Shown: positions 27,502 to 39,527, numbered from the stretch's first letter. The stretch: DNA of 54,198 nt from Yersinia artesiana (GCF_902726545.1 NZ_CACVAD010000003.1:1-54198), one strand, 5' to 3'. Notes: generated from the letters alone by a model not told the origin. Numbers and translations: made by a program.

Positions 27502-29514
27502 ATGAGTAAACCATTCAAACTACATTCTGAGTTTAAGCCAGCAGGTGATCAGCCTGAGGCCATCCGGAAACTGGAGGAGGGGCTGGAAAATGGTCTGGCT
27601 CATCAAACACTGTTGGGGGTGACCGGCTCGGGCAAAACCTTTACGGTAGCCAATGTCATTGCTGACCTGAATCGGCCCACTATGGTGTTAGCACCCAACA
27701 AAACCCTGGCCGCGCAGCTTTATGGTGAGATGAAAGAGTTCTTTCCTGAGAATGCGGTGGAATATTTCGTCTCCTACTATGACTACTATCAGCCCGAAGC
27801 TTATGTGCCAAGCTCTGATACTTTTATCGAGAAAGATGCCTCGGTAAACGAGCATATCGAGCAAATGAGGCTATCGGCCACCAAGGCCCTGCTGGAGCGG
27901 CGCGATGTGGTGGTGGTGGCCTCGGTCTCTGCCATTTATGGTCTGGGTGACCCTGATTTATACCTGAAAATGATGCTGCATTTGACCAAGGGTATGATCA
28001 TCGATCAGCGTTCTATTTTGCGCCGTTTGTCAGAATTGCAATATAGCCGCAACGATCAGGTGTTTCAGCGCGGCACTTTCCGCGTGCGTGGCGAAGTTAT
28101 CGACATCTTCCCGGCGGAATCTGATGAATGGGCACTGCGGGTAGAGTTGTTTGATGAGGAAGTGGAACGGCTATCGATATTTGATCCGCTAACCGGCCAG
28201 CTACAACACGAGGTTCCACGTTTTACTGTTTATCCTAAAACGCACTACGTTACCCCGCGGGAGCGAATTTTACAGGCGATGGAAGAGATCAAAGTTGAGT
28301 TGGCAGAGCGGCGTAAGGTGCTACTAGCCAACAATAAATTGATCGAAGAACAGCGTATTACCCAGCGAACCCAGTTTGACCTCGAAATGATGAATGAGCT
28401 GGGTTACTGCTCTGGTATTGAAAACTATTCTCGCTATCTCTCGGGCCGTGGGCCGGGAGAGCCGCCGCCAACACTATTTGATTATCTGCCAGCCGATGGT
28501 TTGCTAATTGTAGATGAATCCCACGTCACCATCCCGCAAATCGGCGGCATGTATAAAGGTGACCGCTCACGTAAAGAAACATTGGTGGAATATGGCTTCC
28601 GGCTCCCCTCGGCGCTGGATAACCGCCCAATGCGTTTTGAAGAGTTTGAAGCGCTGGCACCGCAAACTATCTATGTTTCGGCCACTCCGGGCAAATACGA
28701 GCTGGAAAAATCCGGTGGCGAAGTTATCGACCAGGTGGTGCGCCCAACCGGCTTGCTCGATCCATTAATTGAGGTGCGCCCTGTAGCCACACAGGTGGAT
28801 GACTTGCTGTCAGAGATCCGCATTCGCGCTGCAATTAATGAGCGGGTGCTGGTCACTACGCTGACCAAACGCATGGCAGAGGACTTAACCGAGTATCTGG
28901 AAGAGCATGGCGCGCGGGTGCGTTACCTACATTCGGATATTGATACCGTGGAGCGCGTAGAGATTATCCGTGATTTGCGTTTGGGTGAGTTTGATGTGCT
29001 GGTGGGGATCAACTTACTGCGAGAAGGGCTGGATATGCCGGAGGTTTCACTCGTTGCCATCCTTGATGCCGATAAAGAAGGTTTCCTGCGTTCTGAGCGC
29101 TCCCTGATTCAGACCATTGGTCGCGCAGCTCGTAACCTTAATGGTAAAGCCATTCTTTATGGTGACAGAATTACCGCTTCAATGGAAAAAGCCATTGGTG
29201 AAACAGAGCGGCGTCGAGCCAAACAGCAAGCTTACAATGAAGAGCGCGGCATTATTCCACAAGGGCTAAACAAGAAGATCGGAGATATTCTGCAGTTGGG
29301 CCAACCTTCTACCCGTGGCAAGGGGAAAGGTCGGGGTGGCAAAGTGGCTGACACCAACAACTACCAATCTCTGGCACCAAAAGCGCTTGATCAGAAAATC
29401 CGTGAATTGGAAGCGCAGATGTACACCCACGCGCAAAACCTTGAGTTTGAGCAGGCGGCAGAATTGCGCGATCAGGTGCATCAGTTACGCCAACAGTTTA
29501 TCGCCATCTCTTAA
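27502..29514 (+). CDS. uvrB: Excinuclease ABC subunit B
   Basis: UvrB is the damage-verifying helicase-like subunit of nucleotide excision repair and acts with UvrA and UvrC. The 670-residue product has Walker [10 protein letters not shown] at 39-47 and the beta-hairpin segment [20 protein letters not shown] near 88. DESHVT follows near 338, then helicase motifs VSATPG and QTIGRAARN, and a C-terminal UVR domain (about 630-665) that binds UvrC. The start [11 protein letters not shown] aligns with E. coli. An in-frame ATG 48 codons earlier would read through the promoter and LexA box. Confidence 0.97.
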   Translation: MSKPFKLHSEFKPAGDQPEAIRKLEEGLENGLAHQTLLGVTGSGKTFTVANVIADLNRPTMVLAPNKTLAAQLYGEMKEFFPENAVEYFVSYYDYYQPEAYVPSSDTFIEKDASVNEHIEQMRLSATKALLERRDVVVVASVSAIYGLGDPDLYLKMMLHLTKGMIIDQRSILRRLSELQYSRNDQVFQRGTFRVRGEVIDIFPAESDEWALRVELFDEEVERLSIFDPLTGQLQHEVPRFTVYPKTHYVTPRERILQAMEEIKVELAERRKVLLANNKLIEEQRITQRTQFDLEMMNELGYCSGIENYSRYLSGRGPGEPPPTLFDYLPADGLLIVDESHVTIPQIGGMYKGDRSRKETLVEYGFRLPSALDNRPMRFEEFEALAPQTIYVSATPGKYELEKSGGEVIDQVVRPTGLLDPLIEVRPVATQVDDLLSEIRIRAAINERVLVTTLTKRMAEDLTEYLEEHGARVRYLHSDIDTVERVEIIRDLRLGEFDVLVGINLLREGLDMPEVSLVAILDADKEGFLRSERSLIQTIGRAARNLNGKAILYGDRITASMEKAIGETERRRAKQQAYNEERGIIPQGLNKKIGDILQLGQPSTRGKGKGRGGKVADTNNYQSLAPKALDQKIRELEAQMYTHAQNLEFEQAAELRDQVHQLRQQFIAIS

Positions 29515-29592
29515 CATCTTGCGGCATAGCTCGATTCCTCGTAAGGTGTGCCGCTAAAATTAGGGTTAAGAGACAAATAAAAAGGGCAAATG

Positions 29593-29841
29593 ATGAGTGA
29601 CCATGTATCAAAAGATCCGTTACACGGTATTACCCTTGAGCAACTGTTGACCAAATTGGTTGAGCATTATGGTTGGGAAGAGTTGGCATATCGCATTCGG
29701 ATCAACTGTTTTACCAGCTCGCCAAGTATCAAATCTAGCCTGAAGTTTTTGCGACGTACGCCATGGGCACGAACTAAAGTGGAAGAGCTTTATATCCACA
29801 TGACTGAGACCGCTGCTTTGGAAGAAAAATCGCGCAAGTAA
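29593..29841 (+). CDS. VF530-family DNA-binding protein
   Basis: The 82-residue product matches the VF530 (DUF2132) family by pattern: [20 protein letters not shown] near the N-terminus, [20 protein letters not shown] in the middle and [12 protein letters not shown] after it. The family is small and helical, and is described as DNA-binding. The function is not known. I prefer the second of two adjacent ATGs because AAGGG is then six bases away. It follows uvrB and converges on ybhK with only 14 bases between the stops. Confidence 0.8.
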   Translation: MSDHVSKDPLHGITLEQLLTKLVEHYGWEELAYRIRINCFTSSPSIKSSLKFLRRTPWARTKVEELYIHMTETAALEEKSRK

Positions 29842-29855
29842 CCTTGTGCGCCCAC

Positions 29856-30779
29856 TTACACCGAGCCGGCACCACCTAATTGTTGCAAGGTGGTTTCCAG
29901 TGCCTGGCGCAGTAACTCTCGGTCATGGCGATAGGGGATATCTTTGGCTTCCAGGGGCTGTTGGACAATGATTCTGTTCGCAACGCCACTGATATCAATG
30001 CGTGGGCTTACAATTGCCGCATCAATAATTTTTCGGCCAATCTTACTTTCCATTATTTCCAGCTTTTCATGCAATGACAGCCCAGCGGCCGCCACACTGA
30101 GTTCACGCCCCAGATTGCCAATATAAATCATGCTGGCAGAGCTGCGTCGCAGGGCTTGAGTGAGATCATCGAGTAATAACAGCGGCATCAGGCTGGTCAA
30201 AAAGCTCCCCGGCCCGATTAAAATGACATCTGCCTGGCTGATTGCTTCAATCGCTTCCTTGGTCGCGTGGACATGGGGAGATAGCAGCAAATCTTTCGGC
30301 ATATGCGCAAGTTGGTCAATATTCACTTCGCCGTAAACCGGGTGCCCTTCACTATCGATAGCCAGTAAATCGACGGGTTGTTCCGACATGGGGATCAACC
30401 AGGCATCCACTTTCAGCAAGCTGCGTACCAGGTTAATGGCTTCAATGGGCCGAATACTGAGATGGTCCAGTGCCTTGAGCATTAAATTGCCCAGATTATG
30501 ACCCGCCAGTTCACCATTACCGGTAAAGCGGTATTCGAACATTGCAGAAGCGACACTGGGTTCTGTTATCAGTTGATTCAGGCAGTTACGCGTATCACCC
30601 CAGGCAATCCCACCCTCTGAACGGCGGATGCGACCGGTTGAACCGCCATTATCGGTGGTGGTAACAATACCGGTCAGGCGTGAGCCTAAAGGGGAAAGGG
30701 CTGACATCACTCGCCCCAGCCCATGGCCGCCACCTAAAGCCACCACCCGATCAAGGTCCGCTAATGTGCGATTTCGCAT
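29856..30779 (-). CDS. ybhK: YvcK/CofD-like protein YbhK
   Basis: YbhK belongs to the gluconeogenesis factor (YvcK) branch of the CofD superfamily. Relatives bind UDP-sugars and affect cell-wall metabolism, but the E. coli protein is poorly understood. The 307-residue product has [13 protein letters not shown] near residue 12, the [13 protein letters not shown] segment near 40 and [12 protein letters not shown]-type motifs later. I start at 30779 ([11 protein letters not shown]), which matches E. coli and has AGGA six bases upstream. It is divergent from the moa operon. Confidence 0.92.
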   Translation of the reverse strand: MRNRTLADLDRVVALGGGHGLGRVMSALSPLGSRLTGIVTTTDNGGSTGRIRRSEGGIAWGDTRNCLNQLITEPSVASAMFEYRFTGNGELAGHNLGNLMLKALDHLSIRPIEAINLVRSLLKVDAWLIPMSEQPVDLLAIDSEGHPVYGEVNIDQLAHMPKDLLLSPHVHATKEAIEAISQADVILIGPGSFLTSLMPLLLLDDLTQALRRSSASMIYIGNLGRELSVAAAGLSLHEKLEIMESKIGRKIIDAAIVSPRIDISGVANRIIVQQPLEAKDIPYRHDRELLRQALETTLQQLGGAGSV

Positions 30780-30946
30780 ATTTTTCCTGCCTAAATATTG
30801 TTGCCTGACTCTAATAGTAGAGCTAATGGTGAAATTGCTGCATAAGTTAACGGATTTGCCGCTGAAACGCGATAAAAGCCATGGTTTTCGTGATTTTAAC
30901 CCAGTATTAGGCATGAGCGGAATGAGCGTCAGTTTTATGCATAAGT

Positions 30947-30970
30947 CGTTGTATATAAAAATATATAGCG
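30947..30970. promoter_or_regulatory. ModE operator upstream of moaA
   Basis: The 24-base site begins CGTTGTAT and ends TATATAGCG. It is the same length as the modA site at 15067 and identical at about 18 of 24 positions. ModE with molybdate activates moa in E. coli. Confidence 0.65.
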
Positions 30971-31105
30971 AAAACAGCCATTGGCTATCTTACAGTTTTA
31001 GCGTTAGAATCTGGAGGAAAAGTGGGGTTTTTAGCGATTAGCGGCTATACCCAAAATGACTTTTTTAACCATGGTTCAGTTAGCTGTCAGTACAGTGACT
31101 GAGCA

Positions 31106-31226
31106 CAAACTCCTAGCCTTGGTGTCTACGTTGTTGCGTTTATGGACAATATGATGCCCTGGCCGTGGCTTTAAGCCACCAGGGTGCGAGGTAGAAATGC
31201 CTGCATCTCCCGTATTTGGAAAGGTG
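31106..31226 (+). ncRNA. Moco riboswitch in the moaA leader
   Basis: The leader matches the Moco RNA motif: CTCCTAGCCT at the 5' side, then ATGCCCTGGCCGTGGC, TTTAAGCCACCAGGG, GCGAGGTAGAAATGCCTGCA and TCTCCCGTATTTGGAAAGG. The 3' strand runs into the moaA ribosome-binding site. In E. coli this RNA senses the molybdenum cofactor and reduces moaA translation. Strength of the match: nearly every conserved block is present. Confidence 0.92.
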
Positions 31227-31228
31227 TT

Positions 31229-32209
31229 ATGGTACAACTTACAGACGCATTTGCGCGCAAGTTCTATTACTTGCGCCTATCGATTACCGATGTGTGTAAT
31301 TTTCGCTGCACATATTGCCTGCCCGATGGCTACCGCCCGGACGGAGTTAAAAGTTTTCTCAGCCTTGACGAAATAAGCCGCGTCAGCCGGGCATTCTCGC
31401 TATTGGGGACAGAAAAAATCCGCTTAACCGGTGGCGAGCCATCTATGCGCCGCGATTTTACCGACATTATCGCCACCATTCGTCAAAATCCCGCGATCCG
31501 CACCTTGGCGGTGACTACCAATGGTTACCGTTTAGCGCGTGATGCAGCCCAATGGCGTGAGGCGGGGCTGACGGCGATTAATGTCAGTGTTGATAGCCTC
31601 GACCCACGGCAGTTTCATGCCATCACCGGACAAAATAAATTTCATCAAGTGATGCAAGGAATTGATGCCGCTTTTGATGTGGGTTTTGAGAAAGTCAAAA
31701 TCAATGCCGTGCTGATGCGGGATGTCAATGACAAGAATCTCGGTGCATTCCTTAACTGGATAAAATCTCGCCCGATTCAACTGCGATTTATTGAACTGAT
31801 GGAAACCGGCGAGGGCGGCAATTTGTTCCGCAAGCACCATGTTTCCGGCAGCGTCATCCGCCAGCAATTGCTCCAGCAAGGCTGGCAGCAGCAAGAACGT
31901 GCGCGCAGCGATGGCCCGGCTCAGGTGTTTCATCACCCGGATTATCTGGGCGAAGTTGGGCTTATCATGCCGTATGAGAAAGACTTCTGTGCCAGTTGTA
32001 ACCGCCTGCGTGTTTCAGCGCTGGGAAATCTGCATTTATGCTTGTTTGGCGAGCAGGGTATTACGCTGCGTGATTTGTTGACCAGTGACGACCAGCAAGA
32101 TGAATTAATGGCGCGGATTCAAAGCGCATTGCAAACCAAGAAACAAACTCATTTCTTGCATCAAGGCAACAGCGGTATCACACAGAATTTATCGTTTATT
32201 GGTGGCTGA
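31229..32209 (+). CDS. moaA: GTP 3',8-cyclase MoaA
   Basis: MoaA is a radical SAM enzyme that, before MoaC, converts GTP toward cyclic pyranopterin monophosphate. The 326-residue product has the N-terminal cluster motif CNFRCTYC near residue 22, the SAM-site LTGGEPS near 72 and the C-terminal 4Fe-4S motif CASCNRL with a third cysteine in LHLCLFG. It ends in two glycines needed for activity. The ATG at 31229 aligns with E. coli. An upstream in-frame GTG (31184) lies inside the riboswitch. Confidence 0.96.
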   Translation: MVQLTDAFARKFYYLRLSITDVCNFRCTYCLPDGYRPDGVKSFLSLDEISRVSRAFSLLGTEKIRLTGGEPSMRRDFTDIIATIRQNPAIRTLAVTTNGYRLARDAAQWREAGLTAINVSVDSLDPRQFHAITGQNKFHQVMQGIDAAFDVGFEKVKINAVLMRDVNDKNLGAFLNWIKSRPIQLRFIELMETGEGGNLFRKHHVSGSVIRQQLLQQGWQQQERARSDGPAQVFHHPDYLGEVGLIMPYEKDFCASCNRLRVSALGNLHLCLFGEQGITLRDLLTSDDQQDELMARIQSALQTKKQTHFLHQGNSGITQNLSFIGG

Positions 32210-32240
32210 TCGGCTGCAATATCAAGAACAAAGGTTATCT

Positions 32241-32720
32241 ATGACCCAACTGACTCACATTAATGCCGCTGGCGAAGCCCATATGGTGGACGTTTCCTCC
32301 AAAATAGAAACCGTGCGTGAAGCCCGTGCGGAGGCTTTCGTCGAAATGCACGCTGCGACTTTGGCCATGATTATCGAAGGTAGCCATCATAAAGGTGATG
32401 TGTTTGCCACTGCACGAATTGCAGGTATTCAGGCGGCTAAAAAAACCTGGGAATTAATTCCGCTGTGCCACCCGCTGTTGCTCACCAAAGTGGAAGTCCA
32501 ACTGGAAGCACAACCGGAACACAATATAGTTCGCATCGAATCCTGCTGTCGCTTGACCGGTAAAACCGGGGTGGAAATGGAAGCTCTCACCGCAGCGTCC
32601 GTTGCGGCCCTGACTATTTACGACATGTGTAAAGCCGTACAAAAAGACATGATAATTGGCCCGGTTCGCCTGTTGGCAAAAAGTGGCGGAAAATCCGGTG
32701 ATTTTAAGGTGAACTCATGA
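32241..32720 (+). CDS. moaC: Cyclic pyranopterin monophosphate synthase MoaC
   Basis: MoaC completes cyclic pyranopterin monophosphate formation. The 159-residue product has the motifs [13 protein letters not shown] near 51, LIPLCHPL near 73 and [13 protein letters not shown] near 110. I start at 32241 ([20 protein letters not shown]), with AAGG upstream. It directly follows moaA; moaB, present at this place in E. coli, is absent. Confidence 0.96.
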   Translation: MTQLTHINAAGEAHMVDVSSKIETVREARAEAFVEMHAATLAMIIEGSHHKGDVFATARIAGIQAAKKTWELIPLCHPLLLTKVEVQLEAQPEHNIVRIESCCRLTGKTGVEMEALTAASVAALTIYDMCKAVQKDMIIGPVRLLAKSGGKSGDFKVNS

Positions 32721-32962
32721 TTCAGATTCTATTTTTTGCTCAGGTTCGTGAGTTGGTAGGAATTGACCGCTTGCAACTGGCAGCGGAATTTCCAACGGTT
32801 GAAGCTTTGCGTCAATCCCTATGTCAGCGGGGTGAACGCTGGCAGTTAGCACTGGAAGAAGGTAAATTGCTCACGGCGGTGAATCAATCGCTGGTCAACA
32901 TGCAGCACCCTTTGGTTGCGGGAGATGAAGTGGCTTTCTTCCCACCAGTGACGGGAGGTTGA
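32717..32962 (+). CDS. moaD: Molybdopterin synthase sulfur carrier MoaD
   Basis: MoaD is the small ubiquitin-fold subunit that carries sulfur as a C-terminal thiocarboxylate. The 81-residue product ends VTGG, the required double glycine. Its start overlaps the moaC stop by four bases (ATGA). Confidence 0.95.
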   Translation: MIQILFFAQVRELVGIDRLQLAAEFPTVEALRQSLCQRGERWQLALEEGKLLTAVNQSLVNMQHPLVAGDEVAFFPPVTGG

Positions 32963-32964
32963 TG

Positions 32965-33417
32965 ATGGACAACACGCGTATTCGTGTCGGGCCGGAGGCA
33001 TTTAATGTCGGCGAAGAGTACACCTGGTTGTCACAGTGTGATGAAGATGGCGCGGTGGTGACCTTTACCGGCAAAGTCCGAAATCATAATTTGGGGGCTA
33101 ATGTCAGTGCTTTGACGCTGGAGCATTATCCAGGGATGACAGAAAAAGCGCTGGAAGAAATCATTGCCCAAGCGCGCAGCCGCTGGCCTTTGCAGCGCGT
33201 GTCAGTCATTCATCGGGTGGGGCCGTTGTTTCCCGGCGATGAAATTGTCTTTGTTGGCGTGACCAGTGCTCATCGCAGTATGGCGTTTGAGTCGGCTGAG
33301 TTTATTATGGATTATCTGAAAACACGGGCACCCTTCTGGAAACGTGAAGCAACCACGGAGGGCGAACGTTGGGTCGAATCACGCGACAGTGATCATGCTG
33401 CTGCCAGACGTTGGTAA
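32965..33417 (+). CDS. moaE: Molybdopterin synthase catalytic subunit MoaE
   Basis: MoaE pairs with MoaD to insert two sulfurs into the pterin. The 150-residue product equals E. coli in length and carries GAVVTFTGKVRNHN near 31, HRVGPLFPGDEIV near 95 and YLKTRAPFWKRE near 123 with the catalytic lysines. Of three possible starts in a row (TTG, ATG, ATG), the last is six bases from GGGAGG and fits E. coli. Confidence 0.95.
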   Translation: MDNTRIRVGPEAFNVGEEYTWLSQCDEDGAVVTFTGKVRNHNLGANVSALTLEHYPGMTEKALEEIIAQARSRWPLQRVSVIHRVGPLFPGDEIVFVGVTSAHRSMAFESAEFIMDYLKTRAPFWKREATTEGERWVESRDSDHAAARRW

Positions 33418-33560
33418 ACTGTACGTAAACCCGTGTAAAGATTGGCCCTAAACATCTATTTTTACTCCCTTGTTTGCCCTATTTCTGTGGTACCCTTAAA
33501 GAGTCGGTGGGCTGTCAGCTGATAGCCTGTATCATTATTTATATGCATAAGGTAACTACC

Positions 33561-34271
33561 ATGGATCGCTATCCACGCTCTAATGGTTCAATTGTCGAAC
33601 GTGCCAACTCTGGCATTCAGGCATATATGGCGCAGGTATACGGCTGGATGACCTGTGGTCTGTTATTAACAGCAGTAGTCGCTTGGTACGCAGCAAATAC
33701 GCCTGCGGTAATGAATTTTATCTTTTCCAGCCAGATCACCTTTTTCGGGCTGATTATTGTTCAGTTAGGTCTGGTATTTGTTATTTCTGGCATGGTTAAT
33801 CGCTTAAGTGGTTCAATGGCAACCAGCCTGTTTATGCTGTATTCAGCGCTGACGGGGCTAACTCTTTCCAGCATCCTTATCATGTATACCGGCGCTTCTA
33901 TCGCCAGCACGTTTATTATTTGTGCCGGAATGTTTGGTGCGATGAGTGTGTACGGCTATACCACTAAACGTGATTTGAGTGGTATGGGTAGCATGCTGTT
34001 TATGGGCTTGATTGGTATCGTGTTGGCTTCTATCGTTAATATCTGGCTGAAAAGCCCGGCATTGATGTGGGCTGTCACTTATATCGGCGTGTTGGTATTT
34101 GTTGGTCTGACTGCTTACGATACCCAGAAGCTGAAAAATATGGGCGCGCAGTTGGATTCTAATGATAGAGATAATTTCCGTAAATATTCTATCGTCGGCG
34201 CATTGACCCTGTATCTTGATTTTATCAACTTGTTCCTGATGTTACTGCGGATTTTCGGCAACCGCCGCTAA
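33561..34271 (+). CDS. ybhL: Bax inhibitor-1 family membrane protein YbhL
   Basis: YbhL belongs to the Bax inhibitor-1/YccA family of seven-helix inner-membrane proteins; relatives conduct calcium or bind the FtsH protease. The 236-residue product has the family end YLDFINLFLMLLRIFGNRR and the aspartates of AYDTQ. I start at 33561 (MDRYPRSNG), matching E. coli, with AAGG upstream. An upstream in-frame ATG adds 29 residues with no support. Confidence 0.93.
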   Translation: MDRYPRSNGSIVERANSGIQAYMAQVYGWMTCGLLLTAVVAWYAANTPAVMNFIFSSQITFFGLIIVQLGLVFVISGMVNRLSGSMATSLFMLYSALTGLTLSSILIMYTGASIASTFIICAGMFGAMSVYGYTTKRDLSGMGSMLFMGLIGIVLASIVNIWLKSPALMWAVTYIGVLVFVGLTAYDTQKLKNMGAQLDSNDRDNFRKYSIVGALTLYLDFINLFLMLLRIFGNRR

Positions 34272-34331
34272 GCGGGTTGATTAAGGGCTGCGACGCGGCA
34301 GATTTGCCCGGCGTACACTGCTCAAAATTTG

Positions 34332-34366
34332 AAAGGACACCATATTGGTGTCCTTTTTGCTTTTTA
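34332..34366 (+). terminator. ybhL terminator
   Basis: AAAGGACACCA pairs with TGGTGTCCTTT over a 3-base loop, followed by TTGCTTTTT. Confidence 0.9.
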
Positions 34367-34400
34367 GTGAGCGGATATGCAGTGCTAACGATTAAATCCG

Positions 34401-35513
34401 CTACGCAATTTTCCGTCTAAACATTCCATATGCCACACTCCCTGTCGTGGCCGTTATCACCAACAGCGGCCACAAGCTGTGCCAGATAATATCGAAGCTG
34501 GCATCCTTGAGATAAATCTGTTTGGTGATATCAGTAAAGTGGCGGATAGGATTGATCCACGTGATGTTTTGCAGCCAAATGGGCATGTTCTCCACTGGGG
34601 AGACATAACCAGAAAGCAGGATTGCCGGCATCATAAAGACAAATACACCGATAAATGCTTGCTGCTGAGTGGAACATAGCGATGAAATCAATAAGCCAAA
34701 ACCGACCAGCGACAGGCCGTAGAGCAACATAGTGCCGTAGAACAGCGCCAACGAGCCAGCAAAGGGGATTTGGTAGAAAAATATTCCGATAAACAACACG
34801 ATAGTCGCCTGGAACGTAGCCACTATCAGCGCCGGAACCGCTTTGCCGATAAAAATTTGCCAGGTAGTCAGTGGTGAAACCAGAAGCTGTTCCAATGTCC
34901 CTTGCTCTCGCTCACGCGCTACGGACAGCGACGTCACAATCAGTACGCCGATAGTTGTAATCATCGCAATCAATGACGGCACAACAAACCATTTGTAATC
35001 CAGATTCGGGTTATACCAGTTTCGAATCACCAACTCGCTGTTATTGGGCTTAACTTGCCCTTCAGTCAATTCTAATTGGTACTCTTGCACAATTTGCTGA
35101 ATGTAATTTGCCGCTATTTGAGCACTGTTGGAATTGCGCCCATCTAATACGAGTTGTAGCTGAGTCATTTTGCCATTGGCCAAATCCGCACTGAACTGCT
35201 CAGGAAAGCGAATCAACAGCAGCGCTTTCTGATTATCAATGACCGGCTGAATCTCTTGTGGACTGTGCAGCAGCAAGACGTGAGAAAAGGCTTCGGCTTT
35301 AGCGAAGCGCTGGGTGAGTTCGACCGAGGCCTTGCCGCTATCTTCACTGTAAATGGCGATAGTGGCATTAGTCACTTCTAATGTGGCGGCGAATGGGAAT
35401 AAGATCACCTGCAATATCACTGGCATGATTAATATCGCGCGGGTTTGCGGTTCACGTAGCAGCGACTGCAACTCTTTAATAATCAATGTGTAGAGGCGAT
35501 GAAACATTGCCAA
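34401..35513 (-). CDS. ybhR: ABC-2 type exporter permease YbhR
   Basis: YbhR is one of two permeases of the YbhFSR exporter, implicated in E. coli in efflux of cefoperazone, tetracycline and Na+/Li+. The 370-residue product has one N-terminal helix, a large periplasmic domain (about residues 50-180) and a C-terminal bundle of five helices with [18 protein letters not shown] near 209. It is last in a five-gene leftward cluster, 27 bases after ybhS. Confidence 0.93.
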   Translation of the reverse strand: MAMFHRLYTLIIKELQSLLREPQTRAILIMPVILQVILFPFAATLEVTNATIAIYSEDSGKASVELTQRFAKAEAFSHVLLLHSPQEIQPVIDNQKALLLIRFPEQFSADLANGKMTQLQLVLDGRNSNSAQIAANYIQQIVQEYQLELTEGQVKPNNSELVIRNWYNPNLDYKWFVVPSLIAMITTIGVLIVTSLSVAREREQGTLEQLLVSPLTTWQIFIGKAVPALIVATFQATIVLFIGIFFYQIPFAGSLALFYGTMLLYGLSLVGFGLLISSLCSTQQQAFIGVFVFMMPAILLSGYVSPVENMPIWLQNITWINPIRHFTDITKQIYLKDASFDIIWHSLWPLLVITATTGSVAYGMFRRKIA

Positions 35514-35540
35514 CTTCCTTCTGCTAATCGAGTCGACGAC

Positions 35541-36731
35541 TTAATCTAATCGACGATGAGTTTTCCAAGCTGTCAGGCCAATAAAGACCACGGCTGATGC
35601 GATCAGGAACAATAGGTTAATCACCAAAACGGTACCGATATTCCCCGCCAAAAACAGAGTTTGCAGGCTACTGACAAAATAGCGGGCAGGAATGATATAG
35701 GTCACGGCGCGGACAACGGCTGGCATACTGTCGATTTGGAAAATAAATCCAGACAGCATAACCGCGGGCAGGAATGCGGCGTTCAATGCCACCATCGCAG
35801 CATTGAACTGGTTGCGGGTGATAGTCGAAATCAATAACCCCATGCCCAGTGTGCTGGCTAAGAACAAGCTGGTCATGACAAACAATATCCACAATGAGCC
35901 ACGATAAGGTACACCGAGGATAAACACCGCGACCACCATACATAGCGTCATAGCGACCATGCCGAGTACGTAATAGGGGATAAGTTTCGACAACAACAGT
36001 TCACTGCGCGTGACCTGAGTCGACAATAACGCCTCCATGGTGCCGCGTTCCCATTCGCGGGCGATCACCAGTGACGTCAGGATCGCGCCAATCACTGTCA
36101 TGATAATAGTGATGGCACCTGGAATAATAAAATGTCGGCTGATGGCAGCAGGGTTAAACCAATAACGCACCTGAATCTCTATTAACGGATCATTCTTTTG
36201 CCCCAGATTTTGCGCCTGCTGCTGTTGCCAGATTTGCCAGACACCTTGAGCATAACCTTGCACAAAATTGGCGGTATTTGGCTCACTGCCATCAGTAATT
36301 ACCTGAATCGGGGCTTTACTCTCAGGCCGTGCAAGTTGCTCGGCAAAGTCATTGGGAATCACAATAAGCCCACGAATTTTACCGGCCTGCATCGCCTGAA
36401 TCAGTGCCTGACGGTTATCACTGATTTGTGGCGAGATATAAGGTGAACTGGCGAACGCGTTAGCCAAATCTTGCGCGGGTCGACTCTGTTGCTCCATCAA
36501 AATGCCAATATGCAGCTTGCTCGAATCCAGATTGATGCCGTAGCCAAATATAAACAGCAACAATAGGGGGATGACAAAAGCAATCAGCCCGCTGCTTGGG
36601 TCACGTAGAATTTGCCGGGTTTCTTTATTGCACAGCGCTCGTAAGCGACGCCAGGAGAATCCGGTGTCTTGATAAGTTTCACTCTCATTTACCGGCGATT
36701 TATTTACATGGAAATCATGTGGCTCGGTCAT
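35541..36731 (-). CDS. ybhS: ABC-2 type exporter permease YbhS
   Basis: YbhS is the partner permease of YbhR. The 396-residue product has the ABC-2 loop [20 protein letters not shown] near 235 and [20 protein letters not shown] near 314. The N-terminus is about 19 residues longer than in E. coli. Its start overlaps the ybhF stop by four bases, so the pair is probably translationally coupled. Confidence 0.93.
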   Translation of the reverse strand: MTEPHDFHVNKSPVNESETYQDTGFSWRRLRALCNKETRQILRDPSSGLIAFVIPLLLLFIFGYGINLDSSKLHIGILMEQQSRPAQDLANAFASSPYISPQISDNRQALIQAMQAGKIRGLIVIPNDFAEQLARPESKAPIQVITDGSEPNTANFVQGYAQGVWQIWQQQQAQNLGQKNDPLIEIQVRYWFNPAAISRHFIIPGAITIIMTVIGAILTSLVIAREWERGTMEALLSTQVTRSELLLSKLIPYYVLGMVAMTLCMVVAVFILGVPYRGSLWILFVMTSLFLASTLGMGLLISTITRNQFNAAMVALNAAFLPAVMLSGFIFQIDSMPAVVRAVTYIIPARYFVSSLQTLFLAGNIGTVLVINLLFLIASAVVFIGLTAWKTHRRLD

Positions 36732-38479
36732 GATTGCTGCTCCTTATCGTTTTGCCGGTCATAGCGCAGGACCAGTTCGATAAATGCTTCTTCCATTGAT
36801 GGATTCGGATTTTCATCAGTGGCGACTTGCTGCTTTAGCTCATCAGGTGTGCCTGCGGCAATAATTTTGCCGCGGTAAACCAGGCCGATGCGATCACAAT
36901 ACTCCGCTTCATCCATAAAATGAGTGGTGACCATGACTGTCACACCCTTGTCTACCATCCCATTGATATGCAACCAAAACTCACGGCGAGTGAGCGGGTC
37001 AACACCGGAGGTTGGCTCGTCCAGAAACAGGATGTCGGGTTCATGCATCAGGGCGCATGCCAGCGCCAGGCGCTGTTTGAACCCAAGCGGCAGTGAATCA
37101 GGTGTTTGTTTGAGAATCGGTGTGAAATTAAATGCTGACGTCATATCGGCAATTTTATCGCGCTGGGTTTTACCCTGTAGGCCATAAACACCGGAGAAAA
37201 ACTTCAGGTTTTGCTCCACTGTCAGGTTGCCATACAGTGAAAATTTCTGCGCCATATAACCCAAATGTTGGCGTGCTTTACCTGAACTGGTTTTCAGATC
37301 CATACCCAGCACCAATGCCTTGCCACTGCTGGGAACCAGCAAACCACACATCATCTTAAAAGTGGTTGATTTACCGGCACCGTTCGGTCCGAGTAAGCCA
37401 AATATCTCGCCGCGTTTTACCTGAAAATTCACATGATCAGTGGCGGCGAAATCACCAAATTTCTTGGTTAACTCTTGGGCTTCAATCACGGTTTCGTCAT
37501 GGCTACCTTCGACTTTGGGCATGATTTTTGCCAAAGCAGACTCACTGGCCGGGCCGCCGCCCAGCAGGTCAATAAAGGCATCTTCAAAGCGTGGGTCGGC
37601 CTCCATGATTTCGCCATTAGGTTGATTTAACAGAGATAATACCTGGCTGTGATCCACTTCCGGCTTGAGGATCAGCCGCACATATTTCCCCTGAATCACC
37701 CCATCACTGACCTGTGGCAATGTTAGGGCGTGCTGTAGCAATTTGCGGTTAGTTCCGGTTTGAGCAGCAACCAAAATGGTTCGGCCACTCATACGCTGTG
37801 TCAGTTCCTGTGGTGCGCCGCTGTAAAGCAGCTTACCTTCATTGAGCAGCAAAACCTCGCGGCATTGCTCAGCCTCATCCAAATAGGAGGTACTCCACAG
37901 GATAAGCATACCGTCACTTGCCAACTCATGAACCATGCGCCATAACTCGCGGCGTGAGATGGGGTCGACACCGACACCTGGCTCATCAAGCAACAAGACT
38001 TTTGGCTGACCGACCAAGGTACAAGCCAGCCCCAGTTTTTGCTTCATACCGCCAGAAAGCTTGCCGGCCAGCCGTTCAGTAAAGCGGGTCAAATCGGTAA
38101 AAGTCAGCAGGCGCTCGAATGTTTGGCGGCGCTGTTCACCAGTTACACCGCGTAAATCGGCATACAGCGTCAGGTTCTCCATTACCGTCAAATCTTCATA
38201 CAATCCAAACTTTTGCGGCATATAGCCGAGGATTGAATGCAACTGACGATCATTTTCCACCGGGTCAAGACCTACGACTGACAACTTGCCATGACTGGGT
38301 TTGAGCAACCCCGCCAACATTCGCAACAGCGTGGTCTTACCGGCACCGTCAGGCCCGACTAAACCGGTGACGGCACCGCTGCGAATTTCAGTGGTCAGGC
38401 TGGCAACGGCAGGGTTCTCCAGTCCAGGGAAGGATTTTTCGACACCTTCCAAAGTAATAAGATGCTGGATGCCATTCAT
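36728..38479 (-). CDS. ybhF: Exporter ATPase YbhF with two ABC domains
   Basis: YbhF is the ATPase of the YbhFSR pump. The 583-residue product contains two ABC domains. The first has Walker [10 protein letters not shown] (near 42) and signature LSGGMKQKL. The second has GPNGAGKST (near 365) and [12 protein letters not shown] as signature, with [12 protein letters not shown] Walker B. It lies between ybhG and ybhS. Confidence 0.93.
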   Translation of the reverse strand: MNGIQHLITLEGVEKSFPGLENPAVASLTTEIRSGAVTGLVGPDGAGKTTLLRMLAGLLKPSHGKLSVVGLDPVENDRQLHSILGYMPQKFGLYEDLTVMENLTLYADLRGVTGEQRRQTFERLLTFTDLTRFTERLAGKLSGGMKQKLGLACTLVGQPKVLLLDEPGVGVDPISRRELWRMVHELASDGMLILWSTSYLDEAEQCREVLLLNEGKLLYSGAPQELTQRMSGRTILVAAQTGTNRKLLQHALTLPQVSDGVIQGKYVRLILKPEVDHSQVLSLLNQPNGEIMEADPRFEDAFIDLLGGGPASESALAKIMPKVEGSHDETVIEAQELTKKFGDFAATDHVNFQVKRGEIFGLLGPNGAGKSTTFKMMCGLLVPSSGKALVLGMDLKTSSGKARQHLGYMAQKFSLYGNLTVEQNLKFFSGVYGLQGKTQRDKIADMTSAFNFTPILKQTPDSLPLGFKQRLALACALMHEPDILFLDEPTSGVDPLTRREFWLHINGMVDKGVTVMVTTHFMDEAEYCDRIGLVYRGKIIAAGTPDELKQQVATDENPNPSMEEAFIELVLRYDRQNDKEQQS

Positions 38480-38492
38480 AGCTCATACCACC

Positions 38493-39479
38493 TTAAGGTT
38501 GTACAAAGCGGACAGTGACCGGCATACCCTGGCGCAGCGACTCATCGGCATCGGTGATGATAATACGTAAGCGATAAACCAGATCGGTGCGTAAATCCGG
38601 CGTTTCCACACTCTTAGGGGTAAATTCGGCGGTCGGCGAAACAAAACCGATTTTGCCGTGATAAGGCTTGTCCGGGCGGCCATCAGTAAAGACTTCGACC
38701 TCAGTCCCAGGGATCGCTTGACCCAAATGACGCTCGCTGACATAGGCTCGTACCCAAACAGGATCAGTCAGAGAGAGCGTAAAGACGGTGTTGCTGGCAG
38801 ATAGAATGGTGCCTGGCTCAACAGCGCGTGTCAGTACCGTCCCGCCAGAGGGAGAGAGTAGGGTGGTATCTTGCAAGTTGAGCTGGGCTTGCGCCAATTC
38901 AGCTTCACTTTGCGCCAGATTTGCTTCGGCTTGCGCAATTTCTTGCGGGCGGTTACCGCTTAAGTATTGAGCCAGCTTATCTTTCGATGCTTGCAGATTG
39001 GCTTGAGCCTGATTACGCGCGGTACGGGCATTTTCCAGTTCATTAGCAGAAGTGGCTTTATTGGCCCACAATCCTTGTTGGCGTTTGAGGAAGCTGTCAG
39101 CGTAACTGAATGCAGCCTCGCGCTGGGAAACCTCAGACCTGACCTGGGCAATCTCTTCCTCCCGATAGCCCGCTTTCAGTAACGCTAATTGGGCCTGTGC
39201 ACTTTGTACATTCGCCTGCGCTTGTTTGAGGGCGTTGACATAAGGGCCGTCATCCAGTTTTCCCAACATTTCACCCGGTTGAATTTTATCGCCTTCATCG
39301 ACCGCGAGAGAGGCTAGCCGGCCACCGACTCTAAAGCCCAGATTCACGGTGCGAATATCGACATTACCATATAACGTCAATGTGGCGTCTTGTTGTTGGC
39401 GATAATAACTCCATCCGTAACCTATTGCCGCCAACAGAGCGACAATAACGACGGCCACTATAATCTTCTTACGATTCAT
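38493..39479 (-). CDS. ybhG: Membrane-fusion (HlyD-like) protein YbhG
   Basis: YbhG is the periplasmic adaptor of the YbhFSR exporter. The 328-residue product has an N-terminal membrane anchor (about residues 5-21), a lipoyl half-motif at [18 protein letters not shown], a coiled-coil hairpin rich in Ala, Gln and Glu (about 80-205) and a second lipoyl half [17 protein letters not shown] near 207. It is the gene after cecR and is 13 bases from ybhF. Confidence 0.93.
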   Translation of the reverse strand: MNRKKIIVAVVIVALLAAIGYGWSYYRQQQDATLTLYGNVDIRTVNLGFRVGGRLASLAVDEGDKIQPGEMLGKLDDGPYVNALKQAQANVQSAQAQLALLKAGYREEEIAQVRSEVSQREAAFSYADSFLKRQQGLWANKATSANELENARTARNQAQANLQASKDKLAQYLSGNRPQEIAQAEANLAQSEAELAQAQLNLQDTTLLSPSGGTVLTRAVEPGTILSASNTVFTLSLTDPVWVRAYVSERHLGQAIPGTEVEVFTDGRPDKPYHGKIGFVSPTAEFTPKSVETPDLRTDLVYRLRIIITDADESLRQGMPVTVRFVQP

Positions 39480-39527
39480 AATGCTCCCTATCTGTTACCG
39501 ATTTTTATGACAACCAGGTCAGTGATT

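Noticed and set aside
31184-31228. GTG start for moaA 15 codons upstream
   Set aside because: It lies within the 3' part of the Moco riboswitch; the ATG at 31229 has the SD and aligns with E. coli.
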